Shown: positions 8,761 through 16,768 of the stretch, piece by piece
Position numbering within the stretch: position 1 is the first letter of the stretch
Layout: each line of letters begins with the position of its first letter
Assembly: GCF_900168045.1 (NCBI RefSeq)
Contig: NZ_FUYY01000002.1
Location: 248,001-312,000 of the forward strand
Origin: Salegentibacter holothuriorum
Lineage (GTDB): Bacteria; Bacteroidota; Bacteroidia; Flavobacteriales; Flavobacteriaceae
Direction of reading: 5' to 3'
Length of the DNA stretch: 64,000 bases
The notes under the pieces: model-generated
Seen by the model: only the letters and a program-made list of their open reading frames with translations
Told to the model about the DNA's origin: nothing
The model's database searches: none
Made by a program: the position numbers and the translations under genes

Positions 8761-9231
8761 TTAGAAAGGCAAATCGTCTTCCTCTTCTTCTTTTGCCATA
8801 GATTGACTGGCAAAATTATCATTTTTAGGCGTGTTTTGTTGATTTTGAGCAGGAGAATTTTGTTGTTGCATATTTCCGCCTCCTTCGCTCTCTCCTTTTG
8901 GAGTTAAAAAGGTAAACTCTGTACATTGTATTTCTGTGGTATAACGATCATTTCCCTGGTCGTCCTGCCATTTTCGGGTTTTAATTCTACCCTCAATATA
9001 AACCTTATCACCCTTTTTAAGATATTTCTCGCAAACCTCTGCAGCTTTGTTACGCACCACTATATTATGCCACTCGGTATTAGTAACACGTTCGTTGGTG
9101 GTACGGTTGGTATAAGTTTCGTTGGTAGCTAGCGGAAATCGACCAATTGCCCCACCGCCTTCAAAATAATGCATTTTCACGTCGTCTCCCGTATGCCCAA
9201 TTAGCATTACTTTGTTTAATGTACCTGTCAT
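8761..9231 (-). CDS. ssb: Single-stranded DNA-binding protein
   Basis: 156 residues. The OB-fold covers about 1-108 (MTGTLNKVMLIGHTGDDVKM, TEWHNIVVRNKAAEVCEKYL, KGDKVYIEGRIKTRKW). A Gln/Asn-rich linker follows, and the acidic tail ends EEEEDDLPF, the tip that binds SSB partner proteins. It protects ssDNA in replication and repair. It lies between mutY and gldE on the same strand; the 103 bp gap to mutY leaves room for its own promoter. Confidence 0.96.
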   Translation of the reverse strand: MTGTLNKVMLIGHTGDDVKMHYFEGGGAIGRFPLATNETYTNRTTNERVTNTEWHNIVVRNKAAEVCEKYLKKGDKVYIEGRIKTRKWQDDQGNDRYTTEIQCTEFTFLTPKGESEGGGNMQQQNSPAQNQQNTPKNDNFASQSMAKEEEEDDLPF

Positions 9232-9334
9232 CTCAATTAATTATTTTTTGCCAAAAAAGGCTATTTATTTACATTCTAAAATACTGAAAAATTTATTGCT
9301 AAATAAAGCTAAATTCTATAAAACTTTAAACAAA

Positions 9335-10390
9335 TTATAAAGAATAGGTTTCCAGTGCTGTTTCTTCAAGGAAATTAGCAATTAAAACAGGCACAGGGTA
9401 ATCTTTCACATTCTTTACAGGAATTCCCTCTTCCCCAATTCTTTCAGCTTTAACCCACCAAAAATGTGTATAAATATGTTGATGCGAAAGCTTATGCACC
9501 ACAGGTTTTTGATTGTGTAGCTGTAAAGATAATTCCTGACTACCTAGAATTTCATTTATTTTTTCTTCGGAAGGAAAAGCGCCTTCGCTTATTGGTTTTT
9601 CGGTTTCAATTAATGGAAATTCATATAATCCGTTCCAAATTCCTTTCCCGGTTCTTTGCTGAAGCAGGGTTTTATTTTCTTCAGAATAAACCACTAAATA
9701 ATTGAAGTAACGTTTTTTCACTTTTGCTTTCTTCAGCTTTACCGGCAAGTCTTTGATTTTATTCTTTTGCAAAGCCAAACAACCGGAACTTAAAGGGCAA
9801 CTTTCACAAATTGGATTCCGCGGTTTACATTGCAGCGCCCCAAACTCCATTAAAGCCTGGTTAAAACTGGATGGATCTTTTTCGTCTAACAACTCAGAAG
9901 CCAGCGCTTTGAATTCCTTAATTCCAGCTGTAGAATTTATAGGGGTTTCCACATCAAAAAATCGAGATAAAACGCGATAAACATTCCCATCTACTACCGC
10001 AACAGGTTCATTATAACAAATTGAAGCAATAGCTGCAGCGGTATAGCCCCCCACTCCTTTTAGCTTTTTAAGTTCTTTATAAGAACTTGGAAAAACACCA
10101 TTTAAGTCTTCAGCTACATATTTAGCGCTTTCATGAAGGTTTCTGGCGCGAGAGTAATATCCTAAACCCTGCCATAATTTTAGCACTTTTTCTTGAGGAG
10201 CTTGAGCAAGATCAAAGACACTGGGAAAAGCGTTTATAAAACGAAGATAATAGGGCAAACCCTGCTCTATTCTGGTTTGTTGAAGCATAATTTCACTCAG
10301 CCAAATATGATAAGGATCACGCGTTTCGCGCCACGGCAAATCACGCTTATTTTTTAAATACCAATCAATCAATACTTTAGAGAAAACCAT
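9335..10390 (-). CDS. mutY: A/G-specific adenine glycosylase
   Basis: 351 residues from the ATG at 10390. A TTG two codons upstream is also open, but it forms part of a TATTTTG promoter-like box, so the ATG is preferred. Catalytic Glu33 lies in WLSEIMLQQTR, the helix-hairpin-helix is LKGVGGYTAAAIASI, and catalytic Asp134 is in VVDGNVYRVL. The 4Fe-4S loop cysteines are C188, C195, C198 and C204 (C-x6-C-x2-C-x5-C). The C-terminal third is the NUDIX-like domain that reads 8-oxoG. It removes adenine opposite 8-oxoguanine. First gene of the mutY-ssb-gldE-gldD run, divergent from the HU gene. Confidence 0.95.
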   Translation of the reverse strand: MVFSKVLIDWYLKNKRDLPWRETRDPYHIWLSEIMLQQTRIEQGLPYYLRFINAFPSVFDLAQAPQEKVLKLWQGLGYYSRARNLHESAKYVAEDLNGVFPSSYKELKKLKGVGGYTAAAIASICYNEPVAVVDGNVYRVLSRFFDVETPINSTAGIKEFKALASELLDEKDPSSFNQALMEFGALQCKPRNPICESCPLSSGCLALQKNKIKDLPVKLKKAKVKKRYFNYLVVYSEENKTLLQQRTGKGIWNGLYEFPLIETEKPISEGAFPSEEKINEILGSQELSLQLHNQKPVVHKLSHQHIYTHFWWVKAERIGEEGIPVKNVKDYPVPVLIANFLEETALETYSL

Positions 10391-10451
10391 ACGCAAAATA
10401 GACTTGGTGCAATATTAAAAGTTTATTCCGTTATTATTTAATGAATTAGGC

Positions 10452-10483
10452 TTGAAATATTGTAGATTTAATTCTTATATTTG
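10452..10483 (+). promoter_or_regulatory. Promoter of the HU-like gene
   Basis: TTG at 10452-10454 and TATATTTG at 10476-10483, separated by 21 bases, match the Bacteroidota promoter pattern. The transcript would have a leader of about 45 bases before the ATG at 10535. Confidence 0.65.
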
Positions 10484-10534
10484 CGCCCTTGAAAAATATA
10501 GAAATCCCAATTTATAATATTAAATAGTACGAAA

Positions 10535-10825
10535 ATGACGAAAGCAGATATTGTAGCAAACATTTCAGAAAAATTAGGAATGGAAAAAGGTGATGTCCAG
10601 GCTACTATTGAAACCTTCATGGATGAGGTGAAAACTTCATTAGAAAGTGGAGACAACGTATATTTAAGAGGATTTGGAAGCTTTGTAGTAAAAACAAGAG
10701 CCGAAAAAACCGGAAGAAATATCTCTAAAAACACAACAATTAAAATTCCCGCACACAACATTCCGGCTTTTAAACCAGCCAAAATCTTTGTTGAAGGGGT
10801 GAAAACTAACGTAGAAGTTAAGTAA
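10535..10825 (+). CDS. HU/IHF family DNA-binding protein
   Basis: 96 residues with the family layout: MTKADIVANISEKLGMEKGD at the start, a helical dimerisation body, then GDNVYLRGFGSFVVKTRAEKTGRN leading to the DNA-inserting arm with IPAHNIPAFKPAK. The arm reads KIPAHNIPAF, where HU usually has Ile/Val-Pro-Ala. It bends and compacts DNA. HU and IHF subunits cannot be told apart safely here, so no symbol is given. It is followed 57 bp later by the 29-residue basic protein and then a terminator, so both are likely on one transcript. Confidence 0.93.
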   Translation: MTKADIVANISEKLGMEKGDVQATIETFMDEVKTSLESGDNVYLRGFGSFVVKTRAEKTGRNISKNTTIKIPAHNIPAFKPAKIFVEGVKTNVEVK

Positions 10826-10882
10826 TTTTGAAACTGTAAAAAGTTTCTCCAGAAAATAATTTATTAATTAAAAAGGAACACT

Positions 10883-10972
10883 ATGCCAAGTGGTAAAAAA
10901 AGAAAAAGACATAAGGTAGCTACGCACAAGCGTAAAAAAAGAAACAGAGCTAACCGCCACAAGAAAAAGTAG
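10883..10972 (+). CDS. 29-residue very basic protein, probable ribosome-associated peptide
   Basis: An ATG at 10883 opens a 29-codon frame with TAG at 10970-10972. The peptide is MPSGKKRKRHKVATHKRKKR followed by NRANRHKKK: 17 of 29 residues are Lys, Arg or His and none is acidic. Such composition is typical of tiny ribosomal proteins that thread through rRNA. A new large-subunit protein (bL38) has been described in Flavobacterium ribosomes; whether this is that protein is a guess that needs a direct alignment. The stop codon lies inside the terminator stem, and the gene lies between HU and rng. Confidence 0.75.
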   Translation: MPSGKKRKRHKVATHKRKKRNRANRHKKK

Positions 10973-10989
10973 TTTTCATACTACTTTTT
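10964..10989 (+). terminator. Terminator overlapping the stop of the 29-residue gene
   Basis: AAAAAGTAG (10964-10972, including the TAG stop) pairs with CTACTTTTT (10981-10989) around an 8-base loop and continues into a T run. It ends the HU/small-protein transcript. Confidence 0.75.
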
Positions 10990-11133
10990 TTATTTAAAAC
11001 GTTCATTGAAATTGAAACCCAGCTTATTACCTAACAAGTTTAGGGTTTCTTCAGGATTAAAAACCCTGTGATAAAATAATGTTTAATCCATCTGTAACTG
11101 CTTAGGCAGCTATAGATATAAATCTAATAGAGT
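10990..11133 (+). promoter_or_regulatory. Structured leader region of rng
   Basis: This 144-base stretch before the GTG start contains two possible hairpins: AGGGTTT with AAACCCT (about 11041-11068) and CTGC-TTAG-GCAG (about 11098-11110). No clear TANNTTTG box was found, so the promoter is not located. Enterobacterial RNase E controls its own mRNA through a structured leader; a similar role here is speculation. Confidence 0.3.
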
Positions 11134-12672
11134 GTGGACAAAGAATTAATTATTAGGTCCGGAACCTCTGCTGTAGATTTTGCCTTACAAAAAGATGGAA
11201 AACTTATTGAACTCAACAAGGAAGAAGACAGCAACAAATTTAATGTTGGAGATATTTTTATCGCTAAAATTAGAAAAGCTGTACCCGGGTTAAATGCCGC
11301 ATTTGTAAATGTTGGTTACGAGAAAGATGGTTTTTTACACTATCACGATCTTGGCCCCCAGGTATCTTCTATGCTTAAGTTCATAAAACGTGTAAGCACA
11401 GGTAAATTAAAAGATTATTCCTTAAAGAATTTTACATTCGAAAAGGATATTGACAAAGACGGGGTAATTACCGATGTCTTAAAGTCAAATCAGTCGCTAT
11501 TGGTTCAGGTTGTTAAAGAACCTATTTCTACCAAAGGCCCTAGGATAAGCTCAGAGCTTTCTATCGCGGGTCGATACATTGTACTGGTTCCTTTTTCTAA
11601 TCGTATTTCAGTTTCACAAAAAATTGAAAGTAAAGAAGAAAAAGACCGGTTAAAAAGATTGGTAAAAAGCATTAAACCCAAAGGTTTTGGGATTATTGTT
11701 AGAACCGTAGCCGAAGGCAAAAAAGTAGCAGAACTGGACAGAGACCTTCAAAATTTGATGGGTCGTTGGACAGGAATGTGCAAAAAGATGTATAAACCAA
11801 ATCATCCCTCTAAAGTATTAGGAGAATTAAACAGGGCTTCTTCCCTGCTAAGAGATATTTTTAATGACTCTTTTACTTCTATTACTGTAGACGATGAGAC
11901 GCTTTATACACAAATTAAAGACTACGTGGGCGAAATCGCCCCGAGTAAAGAATCGATTGTTAAGTTATATCAATCTAATGTTCCAATTTTTGAAAAATAC
12001 GGTATCGAAAGACAAATAAAAACTTCATTTGGGCGAACCGTCTCTATGAGCAAAGGCGCCTACCTGGTGATAGAACATACCGAAGCTATGCACGTTATAG
12101 ACGTAAATAGCGGTAATCGTTCTAACAAATCCAGAAACCAGGAAGATACTGCATTAGAGGTGAATATGATTAGTGCCACAGAAATAGCCCGGCAATTGCG
12201 TTTACGTGATATGGGCGGCATAATCGTGGTAGACTTCATAGACATGGGCAAAGCTGAAAATCGCAAAACCCTGTTTGATCACCTTAGAAACGAAATGAGT
12301 GACGACCGTGCAAAACATAAGATTTTGCCTCCGAGTAAATTCGGGTTGATACAAATTACAAGACAACGCGTAAGGCCGGAAATGAATATTAAAACCCGTG
12401 AGGACAATCCAAACGGAACTGGTGAAATTGAAGCACCAATACTTTTAATAAACAAAATGAAAACCGACCTGGAAAAACTCATTAAGAAAGATCATAAAAA
12501 GATCACTTTGAGTGCGCACCCATTTATTGCAGCCTTCTTAACAAAAGGCTTTCCATCTCCCCGTTCGCAATGGTTTTTAGACCATAAGCGATGGGTGAAA
12601 ATTTTACCAAGAGACGCTTACACGTACATGGAATATCATTTTCACGATAAAGAAGGAAATGAAATCCTTTAA
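11134..12672 (+). CDS. rng: Ribonuclease E/G family endoribonuclease (RNase G-like)
   Basis: 512 residues from a GTG. An S1-like RNA-binding domain spans about 38-130 (GDIFIAKIRKAVPGLNAAFV) with an inserted segment. The catalytic DNase-I-like domain has metal-binding Asp323 (VIDVNSGN) and Asp367 (VVDFIDM). It lacks the long C-terminal scaffold of RNase E, so it compares with RNase G. The zinc-link motif CPxCxGxG of enterobacterial RNase E/G is absent: the equivalent stretch at 422-431 reads EDNPNGTGE without cysteine. It acts in rRNA processing and mRNA decay. Followed by a strong terminator. Confidence 0.93.
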   Translation: MDKELIIRSGTSAVDFALQKDGKLIELNKEEDSNKFNVGDIFIAKIRKAVPGLNAAFVNVGYEKDGFLHYHDLGPQVSSMLKFIKRVSTGKLKDYSLKNFTFEKDIDKDGVITDVLKSNQSLLVQVVKEPISTKGPRISSELSIAGRYIVLVPFSNRISVSQKIESKEEKDRLKRLVKSIKPKGFGIIVRTVAEGKKVAELDRDLQNLMGRWTGMCKKMYKPNHPSKVLGELNRASSLLRDIFNDSFTSITVDDETLYTQIKDYVGEIAPSKESIVKLYQSNVPIFEKYGIERQIKTSFGRTVSMSKGAYLVIEHTEAMHVIDVNSGNRSNKSRNQEDTALEVNMISATEIARQLRLRDMGGIIVVDFIDMGKAENRKTLFDHLRNEMSDDRAKHKILPPSKFGLIQITRQRVRPEMNIKTREDNPNGTGEIEAPILLINKMKTDLEKLIKKDHKKITLSAHPFIAAFLTKGFPSPRSQWFLDHKRWVKILPRDAYTYMEYHFHDKEGNEIL

Positions 12673-12680
12673 ATATTAAA

Positions 12681-12713
12681 GACGCCTTTCGTTAATTCGG
12701 AAGGCGTTTTTTT
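12681..12713 (+). terminator. Terminator after rng
   Basis: ACGCCTT (12682-12688) pairs with AAGGCGT (12701-12707), and a run of T follows to 12713. It lies 9 bases after the rng stop. Confidence 0.85.
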
Positions 12714-12810
12714 ATGAGCTATTTTAAAAGTTCTTTATACTAAAAATCACATTCACCCAGCTTAAAAGATTAATTTTGAAATTTAAATCCTGAATTTTCA
12801 TTTTTAAACC

Positions 12811-13287
12811 TTGAAAGAACCCCAGAAATCTTATACCGTTAAGGAAGCAACCATCAAACTGATGCAATTCTGCGCATACCGTGATCGATCACAAAAAGAA
12901 GTTGAGGACAAACTTCGTGAGATGAATATGATCCAGGCTGCACAGGAACAAATCATTATGGAATTGATGCAGGAAGATTTTTTGAATGAAGAACGCTTTG
13001 CGCGTAGTTTTGTTAGGGGGAAATTCAGAATCAAAAAATGGGGGAAAATAAAGATAAAACAGGAATTGAAATTTAAAGATATTTCTGCTCCAATAATTAA
13101 ACTTGCTCTTACCGAAATAGACCAGCAAAAATATATAGCCACGTTATACGAAGTGGCAGAAAAGAAACTCAGACTTCTTAAAGAACCAGACAGCTTTAAA
13201 AAGAAGCGAAAATTAGTCGATTTCCTGCTTCGGAAAGGCTACGAAAGCGTATTGGTGTACGAAGCAGCAAATGAGCTTTTAGAGTAG
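12811..13287 (+). CDS. recX: Regulatory protein RecX
   Basis: 158 residues read from a TTG at 12811. The helical repeats of RecX are recognisable: FCAYRDRSQKEVEDKL, then EDFLNEERFARSFVRGKFRIKKWG (a landmark of the family) and LLRKGYESVLVYEA near the end. RecX binds the RecA filament and limits its activity. It stands alone after the rng terminator, with recA not in the window. The start is the least certain point, since no ATG lies near the N-terminus. Confidence 0.88.
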   Translation: MKEPQKSYTVKEATIKLMQFCAYRDRSQKEVEDKLREMNMIQAAQEQIIMELMQEDFLNEERFARSFVRGKFRIKKWGKIKIKQELKFKDISAPIIKLALTEIDQQKYIATLYEVAEKKLRLLKEPDSFKKKRKLVDFLLRKGYESVLVYEAANELLE

Positions 13288-13835
13288 CTCTTAAGTCTCA
13301 AAGAGCACTATTCAGAAGTATCTCGCGAGTGAAGGAACAAGCGCGGCGATCTTTTTTGGGGATGGTGAAGAGTGAAAAGTTAATAGGAAATAGTGAATAC
13401 GCTCCGTCACTTCGAGTGGCTCGACGCGAGTCGGGATGTATCGAGAAGTGTTTTAAGTTCCAACTTCTAAAGATTCTTGATACGCCGCTATTTTCGTTTA
13501 CACTCAAATATCAGAGAAATCGCAATGACAGCTTAACTATTCAACAACAGATTGCCACTTAGGCTATCGCCGCCTCGCAATGGCACTTAAAATATTCGTG
13601 AATTCGTGGCTATTGACCTGGAAATCAACAACAATATTCCATTTATAAAAAAAGAAATCAAATTAGAAATAAGATAACAACTTAAACGTCATTGCGAAGC
13701 TGCTTTTTTGCAGCTGAAGCAATCTCTTCAATTAAACAACTGAGAAATCCCGAATAACCATTCACAAATCAGCGACAGATTGCCACGTCGGCTATCGCCT
13801 CCTCAATGACGCGTAAAATCAAAAAGCCTTAAATT
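13288..13835. repeat. 548 bp spacer filled with dispersed repeats, no gene
   Basis: No convincing gene lies here; the short open frames are made of repeat DNA. From left to right: a stretch with CGTCACTTCGAGTGGCTCGA and TCGAGAAGTG (about 13408-13450, a second repeat type with CTTGATACGCCGC at about 13478); a GTCATTGCGA-type half element in inverse orientation (about 13516-13585, ending CCTCGCAATGGC); ATTCGTGAATTCGTGGCTAT (about 13594-13613); and a full GTCATTGCGA element at 13687-13812. Confidence 0.7.
13687..13812. repeat. Dispersed repeat A, copy 3
   Basis: CGTCATTGCGA is followed by the hairpin AGCTGC-TTTTTT-GCAGCT and GAAGCAATCT. The far end carries an inverted half, AGATTGCCACGTCGGCTATC then TCAATGACG. 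The ends therefore form inverted repeats (GTCATT/AATGAC). The hairpin sequence differs from copies 1 and 2, but pairing is kept. Confidence 0.75.
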
Positions 13836-14717
13836 TTAAACCTTATTCTTCTTATGCGTACGTTCAACTGCCTGTTCATTCTTATAATCTATCCACTTCT
13901 GACCTTTTAGTTTACGCATATAGTTATCGAAATTTCGCATTACCACCAGGTTATAAACTGCTTTAGAAAAATTGGTAAGCGTTCTTGGAGTCGCTCTTAA
14001 ACTCATAGAAAAACCAGGAGTCAAGTAGGTCATTTGGTGCCAGTAGCCTTCAGGCATGTATAATGCTTCGCCATGTTTCAATTCAGTCACATAGCCTTTA
14101 GCTTTTCTTAATACCGGAAATTTTTCAAAATCTGGATTATTAAAATCTATATCTTCCCGCGAAATAAGAGCGTGAGGGACTTTATACAAATATTTAGTTT
14201 GCGAAGGCGGATAAATGATACAGCGCTTCTTTCCGTGGAAATGAAAATGAAGAATATTGGCAAAATCAATATCGTAATGCATAAATACTTTAGAATTCTC
14301 TCCGCCAAAAAATAAAGTGGGTAACTGCTTAAGAAATCTAATCCCGAGATCTGGAAACTTAAAATCATTCTGCAAACCCGGGACTTCCTTTAATAAATGG
14401 TAAAGAAAAATTCGATAATTAGTGGGTTTTGATTTTAACAGATCTATATAATCTGCCATCCTCATTTCGGTATGTGGCTCGTTAAATTTCTGCTTAGAAT
14501 TAATGGGTCTATCGTCGTATAGCGGAACCACTTTTTCCCCGGCAACCTCGCTAATATAATCTAAATCCCATTTTTGCGTAGCCGGCCAATCATCTACCAA
14601 ATGCTCAATAACCACGGGTTTTTGCGCCCGAACATAGTGCTCCAAAAAATCTTTTTTAGAAATATTTTTAAGCCTTGGTATAGGCTCTAAGTGTAAGCTT
14701 TCTTCGTTCTCCATCAT
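13836..14717 (-). CDS. Cupin-like (JmjC-type) protein, second of a tandem pair
   Basis: 293 residues, a Cupin_8/JmjC-like fold. The Fe(II) site His147-x-Asp149 lies in VFMHYDIDFAN and the distal His227 in PEGYWHQMT; the lysine in HGKKRCIIYPPS fits 2-oxoglutarate binding. Proteins of this group hydroxylate protein side chains or small molecules, but the substrate here is unknown. It is clearly paralogous to the gene before it, and the two overlap by 4 bases (ATGA), so they are translationally coupled. The pair follows bioB by 15 bp and probably shares its transcript. Confidence 0.85.
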   Translation of the reverse strand: MMENEESLHLEPIPRLKNISKKDFLEHYVRAQKPVVIEHLVDDWPATQKWDLDYISEVAGEKVVPLYDDRPINSKQKFNEPHTEMRMADYIDLLKSKPTNYRIFLYHLLKEVPGLQNDFKFPDLGIRFLKQLPTLFFGGENSKVFMHYDIDFANILHFHFHGKKRCIIYPPSQTKYLYKVPHALISREDIDFNNPDFEKFPVLRKAKGYVTELKHGEALYMPEGYWHQMTYLTPGFSMSLRATPRTLTNFSKAVYNLVVMRNFDNYMRKLKGQKWIDYKNEQAVERTHKKNKV

Positions 14718-15583
14718 TCAATTCCAGCACTTCTGTGTGTATTTTCAATCGCTTTTCTATTCTTGTAATCTATCCAATCCTGCCCTTTAATCTTACGCAT
14801 TAAATTATCGTAATTCCGAGTAATAATCAAGCTTTTGAGCACCTCGGCTATTCGACCAGGTTTTTGCGGCAAGGACCTTAACGTCATTGATAAACTCGCA
14901 GTTTCATATTTAATAAAATGCCACCATTTACTGGGAATATATAAAGCCTCGCCGTGTTTTAATCTTGTTTCAAAGCCTTTTGCTTTGGCCAATGCAGGAT
15001 ATTGCTCAAAATCTGGCTCATCCATATTTATGATCTCCATACTTACAATGGAGTGCGGCACCTGATACAAAAATTTAGTTTCCGAAGGCGGATAAAGAAT
15101 CACTCTTTTTTCGCCTACAAAATTGAAATGAAAATTATTAGCAAGATCCATATCATAATGCATCACCACGCTACTACCTTCACCACCAACAAATAAAACT
15201 GGCAACTTTTTAAAGAATTTTACACCAAGATCTGGATACTTAAAATCATCTATTAACTCCGGGCAGTTTTGCAGGAGGTTAAAGAAAAACATCCTAAGAT
15301 CTGTAGGGCCTTTTTCAAGAATATCTATATATTCCCGCATAGGAATTTTCTTTGCAGGGCCGTGAGAACTTTGCCTGCCTTTTGCCGGTTTCCCGTCATA
15401 AAGGGGCACTACAACATCTCCCGCTTTATCCCTAAAATAATCAAAATCCCATTTTTTCGTGGCCGGCCAGTCGGCAGAAAGTTCTTCAAAAACAACCGGT
15501 TTTTCGGGAATAAAATAGTCTTTCAAAAAATTTTCTTTTGAAAGCGTTTTAACCCGCGGTATGTCTTGCAGATTTAATCTCAA
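14714..15583 (-). CDS. Cupin-like (JmjC-type) protein, first of a tandem pair
   Basis: 289 residues. It opens with IPRVKTLSKENFLKDYFIPE and the conserved EELSADWPATKKWDFDYF region seen in Cupin_8 proteins. The iron ligands are His142-x-Asp144 (VVMHYDMDLAN) and His222 (KWWHFIKYE); Lys159 in FVGEKRVILYPPS would bind 2-oxoglutarate. The neighbouring paralog shares length, motif spacing and the C-terminal KGQDWIDYKN, so this is a tandem duplication. Fifteen bases separate it from bioB, suggesting co-transcription with the end of the biotin cluster. Substrate unknown. Confidence 0.85.
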   Translation of the reverse strand: MRLNLQDIPRVKTLSKENFLKDYFIPEKPVVFEELSADWPATKKWDFDYFRDKAGDVVVPLYDGKPAKGRQSSHGPAKKIPMREYIDILEKGPTDLRMFFFNLLQNCPELIDDFKYPDLGVKFFKKLPVLFVGGEGSSVVMHYDMDLANNFHFNFVGEKRVILYPPSETKFLYQVPHSIVSMEIINMDEPDFEQYPALAKAKGFETRLKHGEALYIPSKWWHFIKYETASLSMTLRSLPQKPGRIAEVLKSLIITRNYDNLMRKIKGQDWIDYKNRKAIENTHRSAGIE

Positions 15584-15598
15584 ATTTTAGCTCCTTTT

Positions 15599-16690
15599 TT
15601 AAGCCTTGGCTTTTGGCTTTTGTTGCGCTTCTAAATTTCGCTCTATCTTATGCCCGGGTCTGGACCATTTTGGCTTCTCACCCAAATTCTGATATTGAGA
15701 TTCTTCGGCTGAGACACTTTGCGGTTGTTCTTTTTTCTCAAATGCTTTTTGAGGATTCAATCCTAAAGATCTAAACAATTCCATATCCTCATTTACATCT
15801 GGGTTTGGAGTAGTAAGCAATTTATCCCCGGCAAATATCGAATTTGCACCGGCAAAGAAACACATCGCCTGCCCTTCTCTACTCATTTGCGTTCTTCCCG
15901 CAGAAAGCCTCACCTGGGTTTCAGGCATTACAATTCTGGCAGTAGCGACCATTCTTACCATTTCCCAGATAGAAACAGGCTCCTGTTCTTCCATAGGAGT
16001 TCCTTCAACAGGAACTAAAGCATTAATCGGTACAGATTCCGGCTGCGGACTTAAAGTTGAAAGGGCTACAAGCATTCCTGCTCTATCATCTGCACTTTCT
16101 CCCATTCCTATAATACCACCGCTACAAACCGTTACATTGGTTTTTCTAACGTTTCCAATAGTATCCAGTCTATCCTGGTAACCACGGGTAGAAATTACTT
16201 CTTTATAATACTCTTCTGATGAATCTAAATTATGATTATAAGCATACAAACCGGCTTCCGCAAGTCGTTGCGCCTGGTTTTCGGTAATCATTCCCAGCGT
16301 ACAGCAAACTTCCATATCCAATTTATTAATGGTTCTTACCATTTCCAAAACCGAATCGAATTCTTCACCATCTTTTACGTTTCTCCAGGCTGCGCCCATA
16401 CAAACCCGCGAACTTCCCGACTCTTTAGCACGTAGCGCCTGGGCTTTCACCTGGTTTACGCTCATAAGGTCGTTCCCTTCCACATTAGTATGATAACGCG
16501 CTGCCTGTGGGCAATACCCACAATCTTCCGGGCAGCCACCTGTTTTTATAGAAAGTAAAGTTGAAACCTGAACGGTGTTAGGATCGTGATTTTTCCTATG
16601 CACTGTGGCCGCTTCATAAAGCAACTCCATTAAAGGTTTATTGTATATTTCGAGAATTTCTTCTTTTGTCCAGTTATGTCTTGTGGCCAT
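15599..16690 (-). CDS. bioB: Biotin synthase
   Basis: 363 residues from the ATG at 16690 (MATRHNWTKEEILEIYNKPL). The frame is open 21 bases further upstream, but family members begin near this ATG. The radical-SAM cluster motif is C53-x3-C57-x2-C60 (CPEDCGYC); VCMGAAWRN and RLSAGRTQM mark the barrel and the [2Fe-2S] site. It inserts sulfur into dethiobiotin. A tail of about 40 residues rich in Lys/Gln/Pro (from about 325) extends beyond the core. It follows the ketoacyl synthase by 78 bp and precedes the cupin pair. Confidence 0.96.
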   Translation of the reverse strand: MATRHNWTKEEILEIYNKPLMELLYEAATVHRKNHDPNTVQVSTLLSIKTGGCPEDCGYCPQAARYHTNVEGNDLMSVNQVKAQALRAKESGSSRVCMGAAWRNVKDGEEFDSVLEMVRTINKLDMEVCCTLGMITENQAQRLAEAGLYAYNHNLDSSEEYYKEVISTRGYQDRLDTIGNVRKTNVTVCSGGIIGMGESADDRAGMLVALSTLSPQPESVPINALVPVEGTPMEEQEPVSIWEMVRMVATARIVMPETQVRLSAGRTQMSREGQAMCFFAGANSIFAGDKLLTTPNPDVNEDMELFRSLGLNPQKAFEKKEQPQSVSAEESQYQNLGEKPKWSRPGHKIERNLEAQQKPKAKA

Positions 16691-16768
16691 AAAAAATAGA
16701 TTTGAATTCAAAAATAAATAAAACTGCGCTTTAATAGTCCTTCAGCAAAGAAAGTTTTCTTAAATATA

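Noticed and set aside
13329-13562. Open frame of 77 codons after recX
   Set aside because: It runs through two dispersed repeats, has no family likeness, and an overlapping frame on the other strand is equally open.
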